Part shown: piece after piece, positions 55,099 through 63,956 of the stretch | Layout: the number at the start of each line of letters is the position of its first letter | Position numbering within the stretch: position 1 is the first letter of the stretch | Assembly (NCBI GenBank): GCA_019639055.1 | Contig: JAHBSP010000005.1 | Location: forward strand, 1-64,000 | Source: Microbacteriaceae bacterium | GTDB lineage: Bacteria; Actinomycetota; Actinomycetes; Actinomycetales; Microbacteriaceae | Reading direction: 5' to 3' | Length of the DNA stretch: 64,000 nt | The notes under the pieces: model-generated | Databases searched by the model: none | Seen by the model: the letters and a program-made list of their open reading frames with translations, nothing else | What the model was told of the DNA's origin: nothing | Position numbers and translations under genes: made by a program

Positions 55099-56472
55099 TT
55101 AGATGGCGTGTAGTGGCTTACCTGCAAGAGCAAGGGCCGCTTCACCAATCATTTCGTTCTGGGTTGGGTGTGCGTGGATTAGTGGTGCAATGTCTTCTGG
55201 GTGAGCTTCCCAGTTAACAATTAGTTGCGCCGGGCCAACAAGTTCTCCAACACGGGCACCGATAGCGTGGAAACCGATGATTGGGCCATCGACCTGGCGA
55301 ATAAGTTTTACAGATCCTGCGGTACTGAGAATGGAACTCTTTGCGTTACCAGCTAGGTTGTATTCATAACTGACAACAGCATCCTTACCGTACTTCTCAA
55401 CTGCCTTTGCTTCGGTAAGACCGATTGAGGCAATTTCAGGATCGCAGTAGGTGACGCGTGGGATGTTCACATCGTCAATAATGCGTGGGTTTAGTCCCGC
55501 AATCTGCTCGGCAACGAAAATACCCTGCTGGTATCCACGGTGAGCAAGTTGCAAACCTGGAACAATGTCACCGACAGCGTAAACACCTTTAACGTTTGTT
55601 TGCAGTGTGTTATCTACCGGAACAAAACCGCGATCAGTGGTTACACCGACTTCTTCAAGTCCGATACCGGTTGTGTTAGGCCCGCGCCCGATTGCAACAA
55701 GCAGAACTTCACCGGTTAGGGTTTCACCGTTTTCAAGGGTGACGGTAACATCACTATCAGTTTGAACAGCGCTCTGGAACTTAACCCCAAGTTTGAAGTC
55801 GATGCCGCGTTTTTTGAATGCGCGCTCCAACTGCTTAGAAATTCCTTCTTCCTCATTTGGAACAAGGTGAGGGAGTCCTTCGATGATTGTTACATCGGCA
55901 CCGAAGGAACGCCATGCGCTCGCAAATTCGACACCGATTACACCACCACCGAGAATAAGTGCCTTCTTAGGAATGAAATCTAGGTTCAGTGCCACCTCTG
56001 AATCGATTACACGACCAGTGAGGTCAAGCCCTGGAATGGTTTTTGAATAGGATCCTGTGGCAAGCACAATGTTTTTGCCGGTAATAGTCTTACCGTCAAC
56101 GTCCACGGTTGTTGGGGAAGTAAGTTTTCCGTAACCGTCAATGACTTCAACATTCTTTGCTTTCAAAAGGCCCTGTAGACCCTTGAATTTCTTCGCAACG
56201 ATGTCGTCTTTGTATGCGGCGACTGCAACTGGGTCAACACCTTCAAATACTGTTTTTACGCCGTAACCGCTTGCTTCACGAGCCACGTCAGCGACTTCAG
56301 CGCTGTGCAATACGGCTTTAGTTGGTACACAACCGCGGTGCAAGCAGGTGCCGCCAAGTTTATCTTTTTCGATAACAGCGGCGGTCATGCCAAGCTGAAC
56401 TGCTCGTAAAGCTGTTGCATATCCTGCACTACCGCCACCAATAACTACCACATCAAAGTTAGATTCTGACAC
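55099..56472 (-). CDS. lpdA: Dihydrolipoamide dehydrogenase (E3)
   Basis: A 457-residue flavoprotein that reoxidises dihydrolipoamide on E2 with NAD. Motifs are the FAD-binding VVIGGGSAGYATALRA, the redox disulfide GGTCLHRGCVPTK, the NAD-binding LILGGGVIGVEFASAW, YAVGDIVPGLQLAHRG, and the C-terminal HAHPTQNEMIGEA with the catalytic His-Glu pair contributed to the other subunit. ATG at 56472. It lies between pepA and sucB on the same strand, 45 bp upstream of sucB. Confidence 0.97.
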   Translation of the reverse strand: MSESNFDVVVIGGGSAGYATALRAVQLGMTAAVIEKDKLGGTCLHRGCVPTKAVLHSAEVADVAREASGYGVKTVFEGVDPVAVAAYKDDIVAKKFKGLQGLLKAKNVEVIDGYGKLTSPTTVDVDGKTITGKNIVLATGSYSKTIPGLDLTGRVIDSEVALNLDFIPKKALILGGGVIGVEFASAWRSFGADVTIIEGLPHLVPNEEEGISKQLERAFKKRGIDFKLGVKFQSAVQTDSDVTVTLENGETLTGEVLLVAIGRGPNTTGIGLEEVGVTTDRGFVPVDNTLQTNVKGVYAVGDIVPGLQLAHRGYQQGIFVAEQIAGLNPRIIDDVNIPRVTYCDPEIASIGLTEAKAVEKYGKDAVVSYEYNLAGNAKSSILSTAGSVKLIRQVDGPIIGFHAIGARVGELVGPAQLIVNWEAHPEDIAPLIHAHPTQNEMIGEAALALAGKPLHAI

Positions 56473-56525
56473 TTCGGAGTCCGTTCTGAGTATTAATTTG
56501 GTTCCTTATAGAAACTACCACTTCA

Positions 56526-57914
56526 TTACTGAAGATTCTCGGCTAGTTGAACTAGTGTCCTAATCCCAACACCGGTAGCTCCTTTAGGTATAACGCCACG
56601 AGGCCCTTCTGTATTCCAGGCAGCACCTGCGATGTCGAGGTGTAGCCACTGCGGGGCATCCTCTGAGTTGGTTTTAGCGAATTTTTCAAGGAAAAGTGCT
56701 CCAATACTTGAACCACCGAAAGAATTACCGTTTTTGGTGTTCGCGTAGTCGGCGACTTCGCTTGCGAGCATTTCATTAAGGTGTGCTGGCATTGGTAGGT
56801 GCCAACCATCTTCTCCAGCGGAACGTGATGCTGAAAGCCCTGCTTCGACAATATCTTCGTCACCAAAAATACCAAACAGTCTTCCACCTAGGGCGACAGA
56901 TATTGCTCCAGTGAGCGTAGCAATATCAACAAGATAATCAGGTTTTAGACCAAGTCCGTGTGTGATCCCATCTGCAAGCACCAATCTGCCTTCTGCATCA
57001 GTATTGGTAACCTCGATAGTTTTTCCGCTGAGACTAGTAATTACATCTCCCGGGCGAGTAGCTGTTGCACTTGGCATATTCTCTGCAAGGCACATAATCG
57101 AAGTGACTTCAATTTTTAGCTCCAGGCTAGCGATAGCAACGATTGCAGCCAAAACACTTGCAGCACCGGCCATGTCGTATTTCATTGTTCCCATTGATGC
57201 GGCCGGTTTTAGTGATAGCCCTCCGGAGTCGAAAGTGATTCCCTTACCAACAAGCACGAGGTGCTTTTTAGCTCCCTTTGGTTTGTAGTTGAGTGAAAGC
57301 AGTCGAGGTGGTCTAGCAGACCCTGAACCTACGGACAGAATAGCGCCGTAGCCACCAGCCTTAAGAGCCTTTTCGTCCAGCACTTTTGACTTTAGTTTCA
57401 AAGGAGCAGTAATCTCTAACGCCTTATCAACAAAGGTTTCCGGATAAATCTTGTTCGCCGGAGAGTTAATCAAATCAATTGCGGCGAGAACGGCTGAAGC
57501 TAATTTTTCTCCCTTTTTTACATCATCCTTATTAAATTCCTTAGAAAAGTTGATGCTGGTTGCTGCCTTATCTAAATCCTTAGCGCGGTAATTTCCCAGG
57601 AGTGCGCCAAATACAGCTTTGTCTTGGTTCTCTTTAGGAGCTAAGACTTCTACTGCCGATTTTCCGGCTAGACGCACAGCGTTGGCAACAGCGTTGGCAA
57701 CACCCCAAGGATGCGCTGAGTCGGAAGCGGCAACAACAAAGAAGGAGTTCTCGTCAATTGCAACTTTGACTGTTTCAGAACCTTCAGCCTTAAACTTGAT
57801 ACTTTTTAGCGCTACAAGAAGAGTATCTGGAACCCCCATGGAGAGTAGTTCAACCTCAGAATCTGTAGAAGTAGCGATAACAATTTTTGCTTTAGAAATA
57901 TTTGGTTTGCTCAC
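56526..57914 (-). CDS. pepA: Leucyl aminopeptidase (M17)
   Basis: A 462-residue M17 aminopeptidase with two metal ions. The signature NTDAEGRLVLADG carries metal ligands and sits beside the catalytic region. VGKGITFDSGGLSLKP contributes the Lys and Asp ligands, and MKYDMAGAASVL follows. The N-terminal 150 residues are the more variable regulatory domain. It releases N-terminal residues from peptides. ATG at 57914; first gene of a minus-strand run pepA-lpdA-sucB. The same three genes are close together in mycobacteria (Rv2213-Rv2215). Confidence 0.96.
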   Translation of the reverse strand: MSKPNISKAKIVIATSTDSEVELLSMGVPDTLLVALKSIKFKAEGSETVKVAIDENSFFVVAASDSAHPWGVANAVANAVRLAGKSAVEVLAPKENQDKAVFGALLGNYRAKDLDKAATSINFSKEFNKDDVKKGEKLASAVLAAIDLINSPANKIYPETFVDKALEITAPLKLKSKVLDEKALKAGGYGAILSVGSGSARPPRLLSLNYKPKGAKKHLVLVGKGITFDSGGLSLKPAASMGTMKYDMAGAASVLAAIVAIASLELKIEVTSIMCLAENMPSATATRPGDVITSLSGKTIEVTNTDAEGRLVLADGITHGLGLKPDYLVDIATLTGAISVALGGRLFGIFGDEDIVEAGLSASRSAGEDGWHLPMPAHLNEMLASEVADYANTKNGNSFGGSSIGALFLEKFAKTNSEDAPQWLHLDIAGAAWNTEGPRGVIPKGATGVGIRTLVQLAENLQ

Positions 57915-57981
57915 TCAATCAATGCTAGCCATCTTAGGAAAACTTTATGCTACTTTCAGCGTTGGCAACTACGATAAAGGT

Positions 57982-58890
57982 ATGTCCAGTTATGAGCTAT
58001 TCCACGAAGTTGATGGTTTGCACGAGGTGCAACCCGGGCTCGCAATGGTTGTGCTCCTTACAGGAGTTACCGATGCTGGAAATGCAGTTCACCAGGTGCA
58101 GGATTTTCTACTTGACACTGAAGAAATTAAAACTCTAATCAGTTTCGACAACGATGAGCTTCTTGACTACCGTGCAAGACGTCCGGTTATGGAATTTGAT
58201 GGTCAACGAGTGGCAGAATTTGTGCAGGGCGAGCTCAGCCTATTTGAACTTAAAGACGATCTTGGTCATCCTTTCCTACTACTGAGCGGGTATGAACCAG
58301 ACTTTAAATGGAACAGGTTTACCGACCAACTTCTCGAAATCATTAAAGAACTTGATGTGAGCAGTGTCACTTGGCTCTATGCAGTGCCAATCCCGGTCCC
58401 TCACACCAGACCCATTAGTACAACGGTTTCTGGTAATCGAGAAGATTTGAGTGATGCATTTTCCGTCTGGAAGCCACACACCAATGCCCCAGGCACTGTT
58501 TTGCACCTACTGGAAGTAAAACTTGCTGAAGAGGGGATACCCGCAGCCGGATTCATCCTTTTGGTTTCTCATTACCTAGCGGACTCCACATATCCTGTCG
58601 CAGCAGCCAAGGGTGTAGAAATGATTTCTGCGGCAACCCAACTAATTCTTTCTCCTGAAAAATTCCTAGAGGAAGAAGCTACTTTCTTAGAGAAACTAGA
58701 CAAACAACTAGAACACAATGATGAGCTAAGGCAAATCATCGTGAAACTGGAAGATAGACACGACGAGTTTGTAGCCAACCAAGAGTCTGCAAAGAAACAT
58801 GAAGAAACAGAGCTTCCCACCGCAGATGAGCTGGCGGATGAATTAGAGAAATTCCTAGCTTCTAGGCGTTTCGGCGATCAAGAAAAGTAA
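57982..58890 (+). CDS. PAC2-family protein (proteasome-assembly-chaperone-like)
   Basis: A 302-residue protein of the PAC2 superfamily common in Actinobacteria. GLAMVVLLTGVTDAGNAVHQV near the N terminus, an AVPIPVPHTRP segment and a C-terminal acidic coiled region (about 225-300, rich in Glu, Asp and Leu) are visible. Despite the family name, its role in bacteria is unproven. Start placed at ATG 57982. The frame is open upstream, across the divergent pepA gene, but similarity begins here. TACGAT at 57970-57975 lies 6 nt before the ATG and could drive a leaderless mRNA. Confidence 0.83.
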   Translation: MSSYELFHEVDGLHEVQPGLAMVVLLTGVTDAGNAVHQVQDFLLDTEEIKTLISFDNDELLDYRARRPVMEFDGQRVAEFVQGELSLFELKDDLGHPFLLLSGYEPDFKWNRFTDQLLEIIKELDVSSVTWLYAVPIPVPHTRPISTTVSGNREDLSDAFSVWKPHTNAPGTVLHLLEVKLAEEGIPAAGFILLVSHYLADSTYPVAAAKGVEMISAATQLILSPEKFLEEEATFLEKLDKQLEHNDELRQIIVKLEDRHDEFVANQESAKKHEETELPTADELADELEKFLASRRFGDQEK

Positions 58891-58901
58891 GTAGGTCGCG
58901 G

Positions 58902-60206
58902 GTGAAATCTAAGTATCGCTGGGTAGTTCTAGCGGTTCTGATTCTGGCATACGCGGTTGCGGTAATGCACAGAACCTCGATGGGGGTGGCATCTGTAGCG
59001 GCAGGGGAGCGATTTGTAGGTTCTGCAGCTCTGCTTTCAAGTATCGGTGCAGTCCAAGTAATCGTTTATGGCTGCTTGCAAATCCCGGTCGGAATTCTTT
59101 TAGACCGTTTCGGCGCCAGAATAATGCTGCTTTCCGGCACTCTACTAATGACAGCAGGCCAGATTCTATTAGCGCTCACGCCAGATGTTGGTATTGCTAT
59201 TTTTGCGCGAGGATTAGTCGGGGCAGGGGACGCGGGAATATTCATCTCCGTAATTAGGGTGATTACTTCTTGGTTCCCGTATCATCAGGTTCCGTTTGTA
59301 CAGCAAATTGCAACCCAGATTGGTCAACTCGGTCAATTTATTTCGGTGATACCTTTTGCACTCGTACTAAATACTTCCGGATGGGAGAGCGCATTTCTCT
59401 GGATCAGCTTCCCCACCCTAGTTGTAGGGTTGCTGATTTTGGCTTTTGTAAGAAACAGGCCCAAAGAAGCAGAAGCCTTCACTGGCACTATCAGTCTTTC
59501 CAGAGTGAGTGCTCAAGTATTAGTCGCGTTCAAACATCCGGGTACCAGAGTAGGGTTTTGGGCGAACTTTGTCGGGCAGGCTTCCTGGTTAGTATTTGGA
59601 TTGTTCTGGGGAGTCCCGTTTATGGTGCAGGGCTTAGGTTATGACCCTACGTTCGCTTCAAGTCTGCTAACTATCGGAATTTTTTCAGGAATTATTTTGG
59701 GGCCATTCTTTGGAATCCTCAGTGCAAAATATCCTTTCCGTAGATCGACATTGATTTTAACCTTTATCACTTTGACGCTAATTGCTTGGGTGATTGTGCT
59801 TGCTTGGGCTGACAGACCACCAGTGTGGATGATTGGCGTGCTGATTTCAATGATGGCGCTCGCCGGAGCAGCCACCATGGCAAGTTTCGATGTTGCGCGC
59901 TACTTCAATCCTCGTGAGCGTCACGGAGTATCAACTGGAATCGTGAACACAGGGCCGTCACTAGCAGGATTTATCACAATGCTTGGAATGGGATTTGTTC
60001 TTGACATTGTTTCCGGAGAACGAACTAGCTATAACCTGTTCGACTTTAAGATTGCTTTTATTGTCTTGTTTGTAGTGATGGGCGTAGGGCTTATCGGTCT
60101 ATTTTCTTCGCGTAGAAAAGCTAGGGCGAGGCTTTTTGCAGAAGAAGGAATAAAAGTGGATTCGCTTTTGTTACCCATTAAGCAGCGTCTAGAGCGCAAG
60201 TCCTGA
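58902..60206 (+). CDS. Major facilitator superfamily transporter
   Basis: A 434-residue transporter with twelve predicted helices. The early loop shows RTSMGVASVAAGERF and, after helix two, GILLDRFGARIML, the MFS loop 2-3 signature G-x3-D-R-x-G-x-R. SAKYPFRRS is the matching loop 8-9 motif. Substrate cannot be named. GTG at 58902 follows the PAC2 gene by 11 nt, so they are probably co-transcribed. It lies upstream of the sigma factor gene. Confidence 0.88.
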   Translation: MKSKYRWVVLAVLILAYAVAVMHRTSMGVASVAAGERFVGSAALLSSIGAVQVIVYGCLQIPVGILLDRFGARIMLLSGTLLMTAGQILLALTPDVGIAIFARGLVGAGDAGIFISVIRVITSWFPYHQVPFVQQIATQIGQLGQFISVIPFALVLNTSGWESAFLWISFPTLVVGLLILAFVRNRPKEAEAFTGTISLSRVSAQVLVAFKHPGTRVGFWANFVGQASWLVFGLFWGVPFMVQGLGYDPTFASSLLTIGIFSGIILGPFFGILSAKYPFRRSTLILTFITLTLIAWVIVLAWADRPPVWMIGVLISMMALAGAATMASFDVARYFNPRERHGVSTGIVNTGPSLAGFITMLGMGFVLDIVSGERTSYNLFDFKIAFIVLFVVMGVGLIGLFSSRRKARARLFAEEGIKVDSLLLPIKQRLERKS

Positions 60207-60263
60207 GCAAACTGACATGTAATTCATGCAATAATTGATGACTGGACCCGTTCAGATCTCGAT

Positions 60264-60269
60264 TTGACA
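60264..60269 (+). promoter_or_regulatory. Perfect TTGACA -35-like box upstream of rpoD
   Basis: TTGACA at 60264-60269 is a consensus -35 element 40 bp before the rpoD start. At normal spacing the -10 position reads ATTAGG or TTAGGC, a poor match, so either the promoter relies on the -35 box or this hexamer is chance. Confidence 0.3.
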
Positions 60270-60308
60270 TGGGTCTTAGTGTTGCCATTAGGCGGCCGGA
60301 AGGATGTA

Positions 60309-62075
60309 ATGGCCAGTAAAGAGAGTAAAGCCACAGATACAGAGTCTTCTTCAAAAGAAAAGCGCGGTTTCTTTGGATTTGGTAAGAAGAAAACTGAAAC
60401 TCCAGCAGTTGCTGAAGTTTCCAAGGTGGAAGCCTTCTCTAAAACAGAGCCTGCAAAAAAGACGAGTACTCCAAAAACAAACGCAACTGTGAAGAAAGCC
60501 GAATTGAAAAAGACTGAAACATCTAAAAAAGAAACAACTGCAAAAACTGAACCTGCGAAGAAGGTAGCCGCAAAGACTACTACTGCAAAGACCGCAGCTA
60601 AGGTTGCTACTACTGAGTCTGCAAAAAAGACCGTAGCAACTAAGAGTGCAGCGGTTAAAGAAACTACCTCTAAGGCAACAGCCGCTAAAACTGAACCCGC
60701 TAAGAAAGCAACCTCAGCAAAGGCTGCATCAGCTAAGAAAACTACAACTACTAAAGTTGAACCCGCTAAAAAGTCTGCAACAGCTAAAACTACGTCTGCT
60801 AAGAAGACTACGAAAAGTGCTAAAGATTCTAGTGAACCATCCTCCGAAAAAAAGGTAGTAACAGGGCCAGCTGCTGATAAGAATGCGCGTGTTGCAGCTA
60901 AAACTGGTGGGAAAAAGACCCGAGCAAAGGTTGTAGACGACCCGGATCTTGAAGATGAAGAAGACAGCGAAGAAATCGATGTCGACACTGAACTTACAAC
61001 AGATGATGACACTGAAGATACCGAAGACTCTGATGAAGAAGGAACTTCAGAACCTGTAACTGAGGCAATCGAAAAACTACCTACAGGTGCGATTCGTCTA
61101 ACCATGACTGAGGACGATGATGAAGCCCCGGTTCAGTCATCGACAATTATTGGGGCCACCGTTGACCCGGTTAAGGACTATCTGAAGCAGATTGGTAAAG
61201 TTGCTCTTCTAAACGCACAGGATGAAGTTGAACTTGCTGAGCGCATCGAGGTCGGGCTATATGCTGAGCAAAAACTTGCTCAGTTGCCGGCACCTAAGAC
61301 TTCTGAAGAGAGAGCAACTAAGCGCGAACTGTCATGGATTGCCAAAGACGGTGCGCGTGCCAAGGAGCACCTACTCTCGGCTAACTTGCGTCTTGTAGTT
61401 AGCCTTGCAAAGAGGTACACGGGTAGAGGTATGCAATTCCTTGATTTGATTCAGGAAGGTAACCTCGGTCTAATACGTGCGGTAGAAAAATTCGACTACA
61501 CCAAGGGATTTAAGTTCTCAACCTACGCGACTTGGTGGATTCGACAGGCAATTACTAGAGCTATGGCTGACCAGGCCCGTACCATCCGTATTCCGGTGCA
61601 CATGGTTGAGGTAATCAACAAGCTTGCTAGAGTGCAGCGCCAAATGCTTCAGGATCTTGGTCGCGAACCGACACCTGAAGAACTGGCACACGAACTCGAT
61701 ATGACTCCTGAGAAGGTTGTTGAAGTTCAGAAGTATGGTCGTGAGCCGATTTCACTTCACACCCCGCTTGGTGAGGATGGCGATAGTGAATTCGGTGACC
61801 TCATCGAGGACACCGAAGCAGTGGTTCCGGCAGATGCTGTTGGATTTACCATGCTTCAGCGTCAGCTAACTCGACTACTTGAGTCACTTGCTCCTCGTGA
61901 GGCAGGGGTTATCAAGAGTCGTTTCGGCTTGGGTGATGGTCAACCGAAAACTCTCGACCAGATTGGTGAAGAGTTCGGTGTTACTCGTGAGCGCATCCGC
62001 CAGATTGAGTCGAAGACTATGGCTAAATTGCGCCATCCATCCCGCAGCCAAGCTCTCCGCGACTACCTGGAGTAA
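60309..62075 (+). CDS. rpoD: Principal RNA polymerase sigma factor (RpoD/SigA/HrdB)
   Basis: A 588-residue sigma-70. Regions 1.2 to 4 are intact: [17 protein letters not shown] (1.2), [21 protein letters not shown] and [16 protein letters not shown] (2), and [21 protein letters not shown] (4.2). The first 270 residues are not conserved. They are a Lys/Ala/Thr-rich stretch with five TEPAKK-like repeats (60420-60850), followed by a Glu/Asp block (about 60937-61048). Start ATG 60309 behind GGAAGGA; an in-frame TTG at 60264 falls in a perfect -35-like TTGACA and is unlikely to be the start. Housekeeping transcription factor. Confidence 0.96.
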   Translation: MASKESKATDTESSSKEKRGFFGFGKKKTETPAVAEVSKVEAFSKTEPAKKTSTPKTNATVKKAELKKTETSKKETTAKTEPAKKVAAKTTTAKTAAKVATTESAKKTVATKSAAVKETTSKATAAKTEPAKKATSAKAASAKKTTTTKVEPAKKSATAKTTSAKKTTKSAKDSSEPSSEKKVVTGPAADKNARVAAKTGGKKTRAKVVDDPDLEDEEDSEEIDVDTELTTDDDTEDTEDSDEEGTSEPVTEAIEKLPTGAIRLTMTEDDDEAPVQSSTIIGATVDPVKDYLKQIGKVALLNAQDEVELAERIEVGLYAEQKLAQLPAPKTSEERATKRELSWIAKDGARAKEHLLSANLRLVVSLAKRYTGRGMQFLDLIQEGNLGLIRAVEKFDYTKGFKFSTYATWWIRQAITRAMADQARTIRIPVHMVEVINKLARVQRQMLQDLGREPTPEELAHELDMTPEKVVEVQKYGREPISLHTPLGEDGDSEFGDLIEDTEAVVPADAVGFTMLQRQLTRLLESLAPREAGVIKSRFGLGDGQPKTLDQIGEEFGVTRERIRQIESKTMAKLRHPSRSQALRDYLE

Positions 62076-62081
62076 ACACCG

Positions 62082-63338
62082 GTGTCATTAGGTAAAGGTG
62101 CCGCTGTCTTACTTGGGCGTACTAGTAAGAAGCTGTTGAAGCTTGTGCGCCCTGCAGGCGGCTCCGCACTACCTGGATTGATTGTTAGTAAAATCTTTCC
62201 CAATTTTTTGGCGAAGTCGCTAAGTCAATTTCCAAACGGAGTTATTGCTATTTCGGGTTCCGCAGGGAAGTCAACTACAACGAAACTGGTGGTGGGCATC
62301 CTTGAAGCTCACGGGGTGAATGTTTTTACGAACCCATCAACTGCCAATATTGAGCAGGGGTTGACGACTTCTGTGATTGATCAGGCAAGCTTAGGCGGGA
62401 AGATATCCGCTGATGTTGCTGTGCTGGAGTTTGATGAAGGGCACGGTGCAAGGCTTGCACCGAAATTAGATTTTAAAGTCTTTACAGCACTCAATGTTGT
62501 TATTGATCAGGTGGACAGATTCGATCGTCCGGATGATGTGACAATCATGATGAAGAAGATGGCACTTCGTTCGGATCACCTAGTAGTCAATGCAAATGAT
62601 GAAAGCCTACAACCGGTAATCGACGCTTTTAGAGCAGATTTTCCGGTAACTCGCTTTGGTTTCGCTCCAGGAGTCATTGAGGCAGGAGTTCTCGGATACC
62701 TAGCAGAGCGTGACGCTACAGGACTCGGCCTGACAATAACCAAAGTTGATGGAAATCGACTAGAGATTGCAGGGATTTCACCGAAACCGCTTTGGTTTAG
62801 AGCTCCAGCGAATGGGCTTCACTACACTGTTGACACTGCTGCTGCTGTGGCTACTGCAAGAGCTTATCTTGGTGAAAAATTCGACTTAGAAAAAACCATA
62901 GAAGCACTTGAGAGCGTTAAACCAGTGTTCGCCAGGAGCGAACAGTTGGTAATTCGTGATCAGCAGATTGAGTTCTATTTGGTTCAAAATCCTTCGAGTT
63001 TGGCATTAAATATCCATACACTTCCGGAAAGCTCTCATTTGATGTATATCGTTGGCTCCGATGTTCGCGATTACTCATATTGGTGGTCGATTGATATGGC
63101 GCCGATTAAGCAGGCAGCTATTGTGAGTGGATCAAAAGCGCATGACGCTGCTCAGCATCTTCTCTATTCAGACGTGTCGGTAGACGATATCGAACCGGAC
63201 GTTCCTGCGGCAATTGAAAAATTCTTTTCACTTCCAGTCGTTGAAACAAAACCAAAGGTGATTGTTTTTAGTGCTGATGGAATGCGGCGCACACGCAGGC
63301 ACTTGGGCCTTACTCAAAAGGATGGTCTAGATGCCTAA
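62082..63338 (+). CDS. murT: MurT-like Mur ligase lacking the zinc ribbon
   Basis: A 418-residue Mur-ligase-family protein of the MurT/DUF1727 type. In other bacteria MurT activates the D-Glu alpha-carboxylate of lipid II for amidation with ammonia from GatD. The ATP loop is SGSAGKSTTTK (58-68). VLEFDEG (114-120), NVVIDQVDRFDRPDD (138-152, the MurT counterpart being N-L-x-x-D-Q-L-D-R) and LVQNPSS (300-306) support the family. The C-terminal RDYSYWWSID (329-338) aligns with the catalytic-Asp region (Asp330). The Cys4 zinc ribbon normally inserted at about 195-245 is absent, and the protein has no cysteine at all. GTG at 62082; overlaps gatD by 8 nt. Confidence 0.88.
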   Translation: MSLGKGAAVLLGRTSKKLLKLVRPAGGSALPGLIVSKIFPNFLAKSLSQFPNGVIAISGSAGKSTTTKLVVGILEAHGVNVFTNPSTANIEQGLTTSVIDQASLGGKISADVAVLEFDEGHGARLAPKLDFKVFTALNVVIDQVDRFDRPDDVTIMMKKMALRSDHLVVNANDESLQPVIDAFRADFPVTRFGFAPGVIEAGVLGYLAERDATGLGLTITKVDGNRLEIAGISPKPLWFRAPANGLHYTVDTAAAVATARAYLGEKFDLEKTIEALESVKPVFARSEQLVIRDQQIEFYLVQNPSSLALNIHTLPESSHLMYIVGSDVRDYSYWWSIDMAPIKQAAIVSGSKAHDAAQHLLYSDVSVDDIEPDVPAAIEKFFSLPVVETKPKVIVFSADGMRRTRRHLGLTQKDGLDA

Positions 63339-63951
63339 TAAAAAATCAGCAAAGCCTTTAGTGATTTCTCTGGTTAAAGATCAGCAGTATGACGCATTCG
63401 GTGATGCTGCCAATGCAATTGTGCTGCAAAAGAGAGCCTCCTGGAGTGGTAACGAAGCAGAAATAAAGTTGCTTGGCGCATCCGATACTGTTGGGGATTT
63501 CCTAGTGATTGCCGGTGGCACCGACAGTAGCTACGAAAACTTTGCTAAACAAATCAAAGAGCTAAAACCTGCAATTGAAAAAGCCCTCAAAGCAGGTATC
63601 CCAACGCTGGTAACCGGGACCGCAATCAAAGCACTTATCGATTCTGGAATTGTGACCGGTCATACGTATAAGGCTGCCAACCACAGTGCTGACGATCAGG
63701 TTACGGACGTCGGAGAAGTAATTGGGAAAGTTACAGGTTTTGTGAATACTCGCTGGGAATACAGTTTTGGTTCATTAGCCGTATTTGACAACCTAGTCCT
63801 GACCCAATTCGCTGGCCCAGTGCTCGCTAGAAACCCAAAATTGGCGGACTGGATGCTCCAAAAGGCTGGCTTAGAAAAAGGTAATCACGAACATTTAGCT
63901 CAAGCAGATGAGCTCGCTCAGAAAATAGTTAGCAGAATACTAAACGTTTAG
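63331..63951 (+). CDS. gatD: GatD-like amidotransferase without catalytic Cys or His
   Basis: A 206-residue class I glutamine-amidotransferase-like protein paired with MurT. The fold marks are present: DFLVIAGGTDSS for the oxyanion region, GIPTLVTGTAIKAL where active enzymes have a Cys-Gly-Gly elbow, and TQFAGPVLARNPKLADWML where they have a His before the GP. Here Gly96 replaces the Cys and Ala161 replaces the His, and the protein has no cysteine anywhere. Glutaminase activity is therefore not expected. Its conserved pairing and overlap with murT imply a structural or substrate-gating role. The family call rests on pairing plus the C-terminal GPVLARNP-LADW block. Confidence 0.85.
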   Translation: MPNKKSAKPLVISLVKDQQYDAFGDAANAIVLQKRASWSGNEAEIKLLGASDTVGDFLVIAGGTDSSYENFAKQIKELKPAIEKALKAGIPTLVTGTAIKALIDSGIVTGHTYKAANHSADDQVTDVGEVIGKVTGFVNTRWEYSFGSLAVFDNLVLTQFAGPVLARNPKLADWMLQKAGLEKGNHEHLAQADELAQKIVSRILNV

Positions 63952-63956
63952 TAGGT

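Noticed and set aside
57619..57981. N-terminal extension of the PAC2 gene opposite pepA
   Set aside because: It is the antisense of pepA with biased Ser/Thr composition, and PAC2 similarity begins near 57982.
60224..61105. Long minus-strand open frame of 293 codons opposite rpoD
   Set aside because: It is the antisense of the Lys/Ala/Thr and Glu/Asp repeats of rpoD. It encodes Ser/Val low complexity, has no ribosome-binding site and resembles no family.
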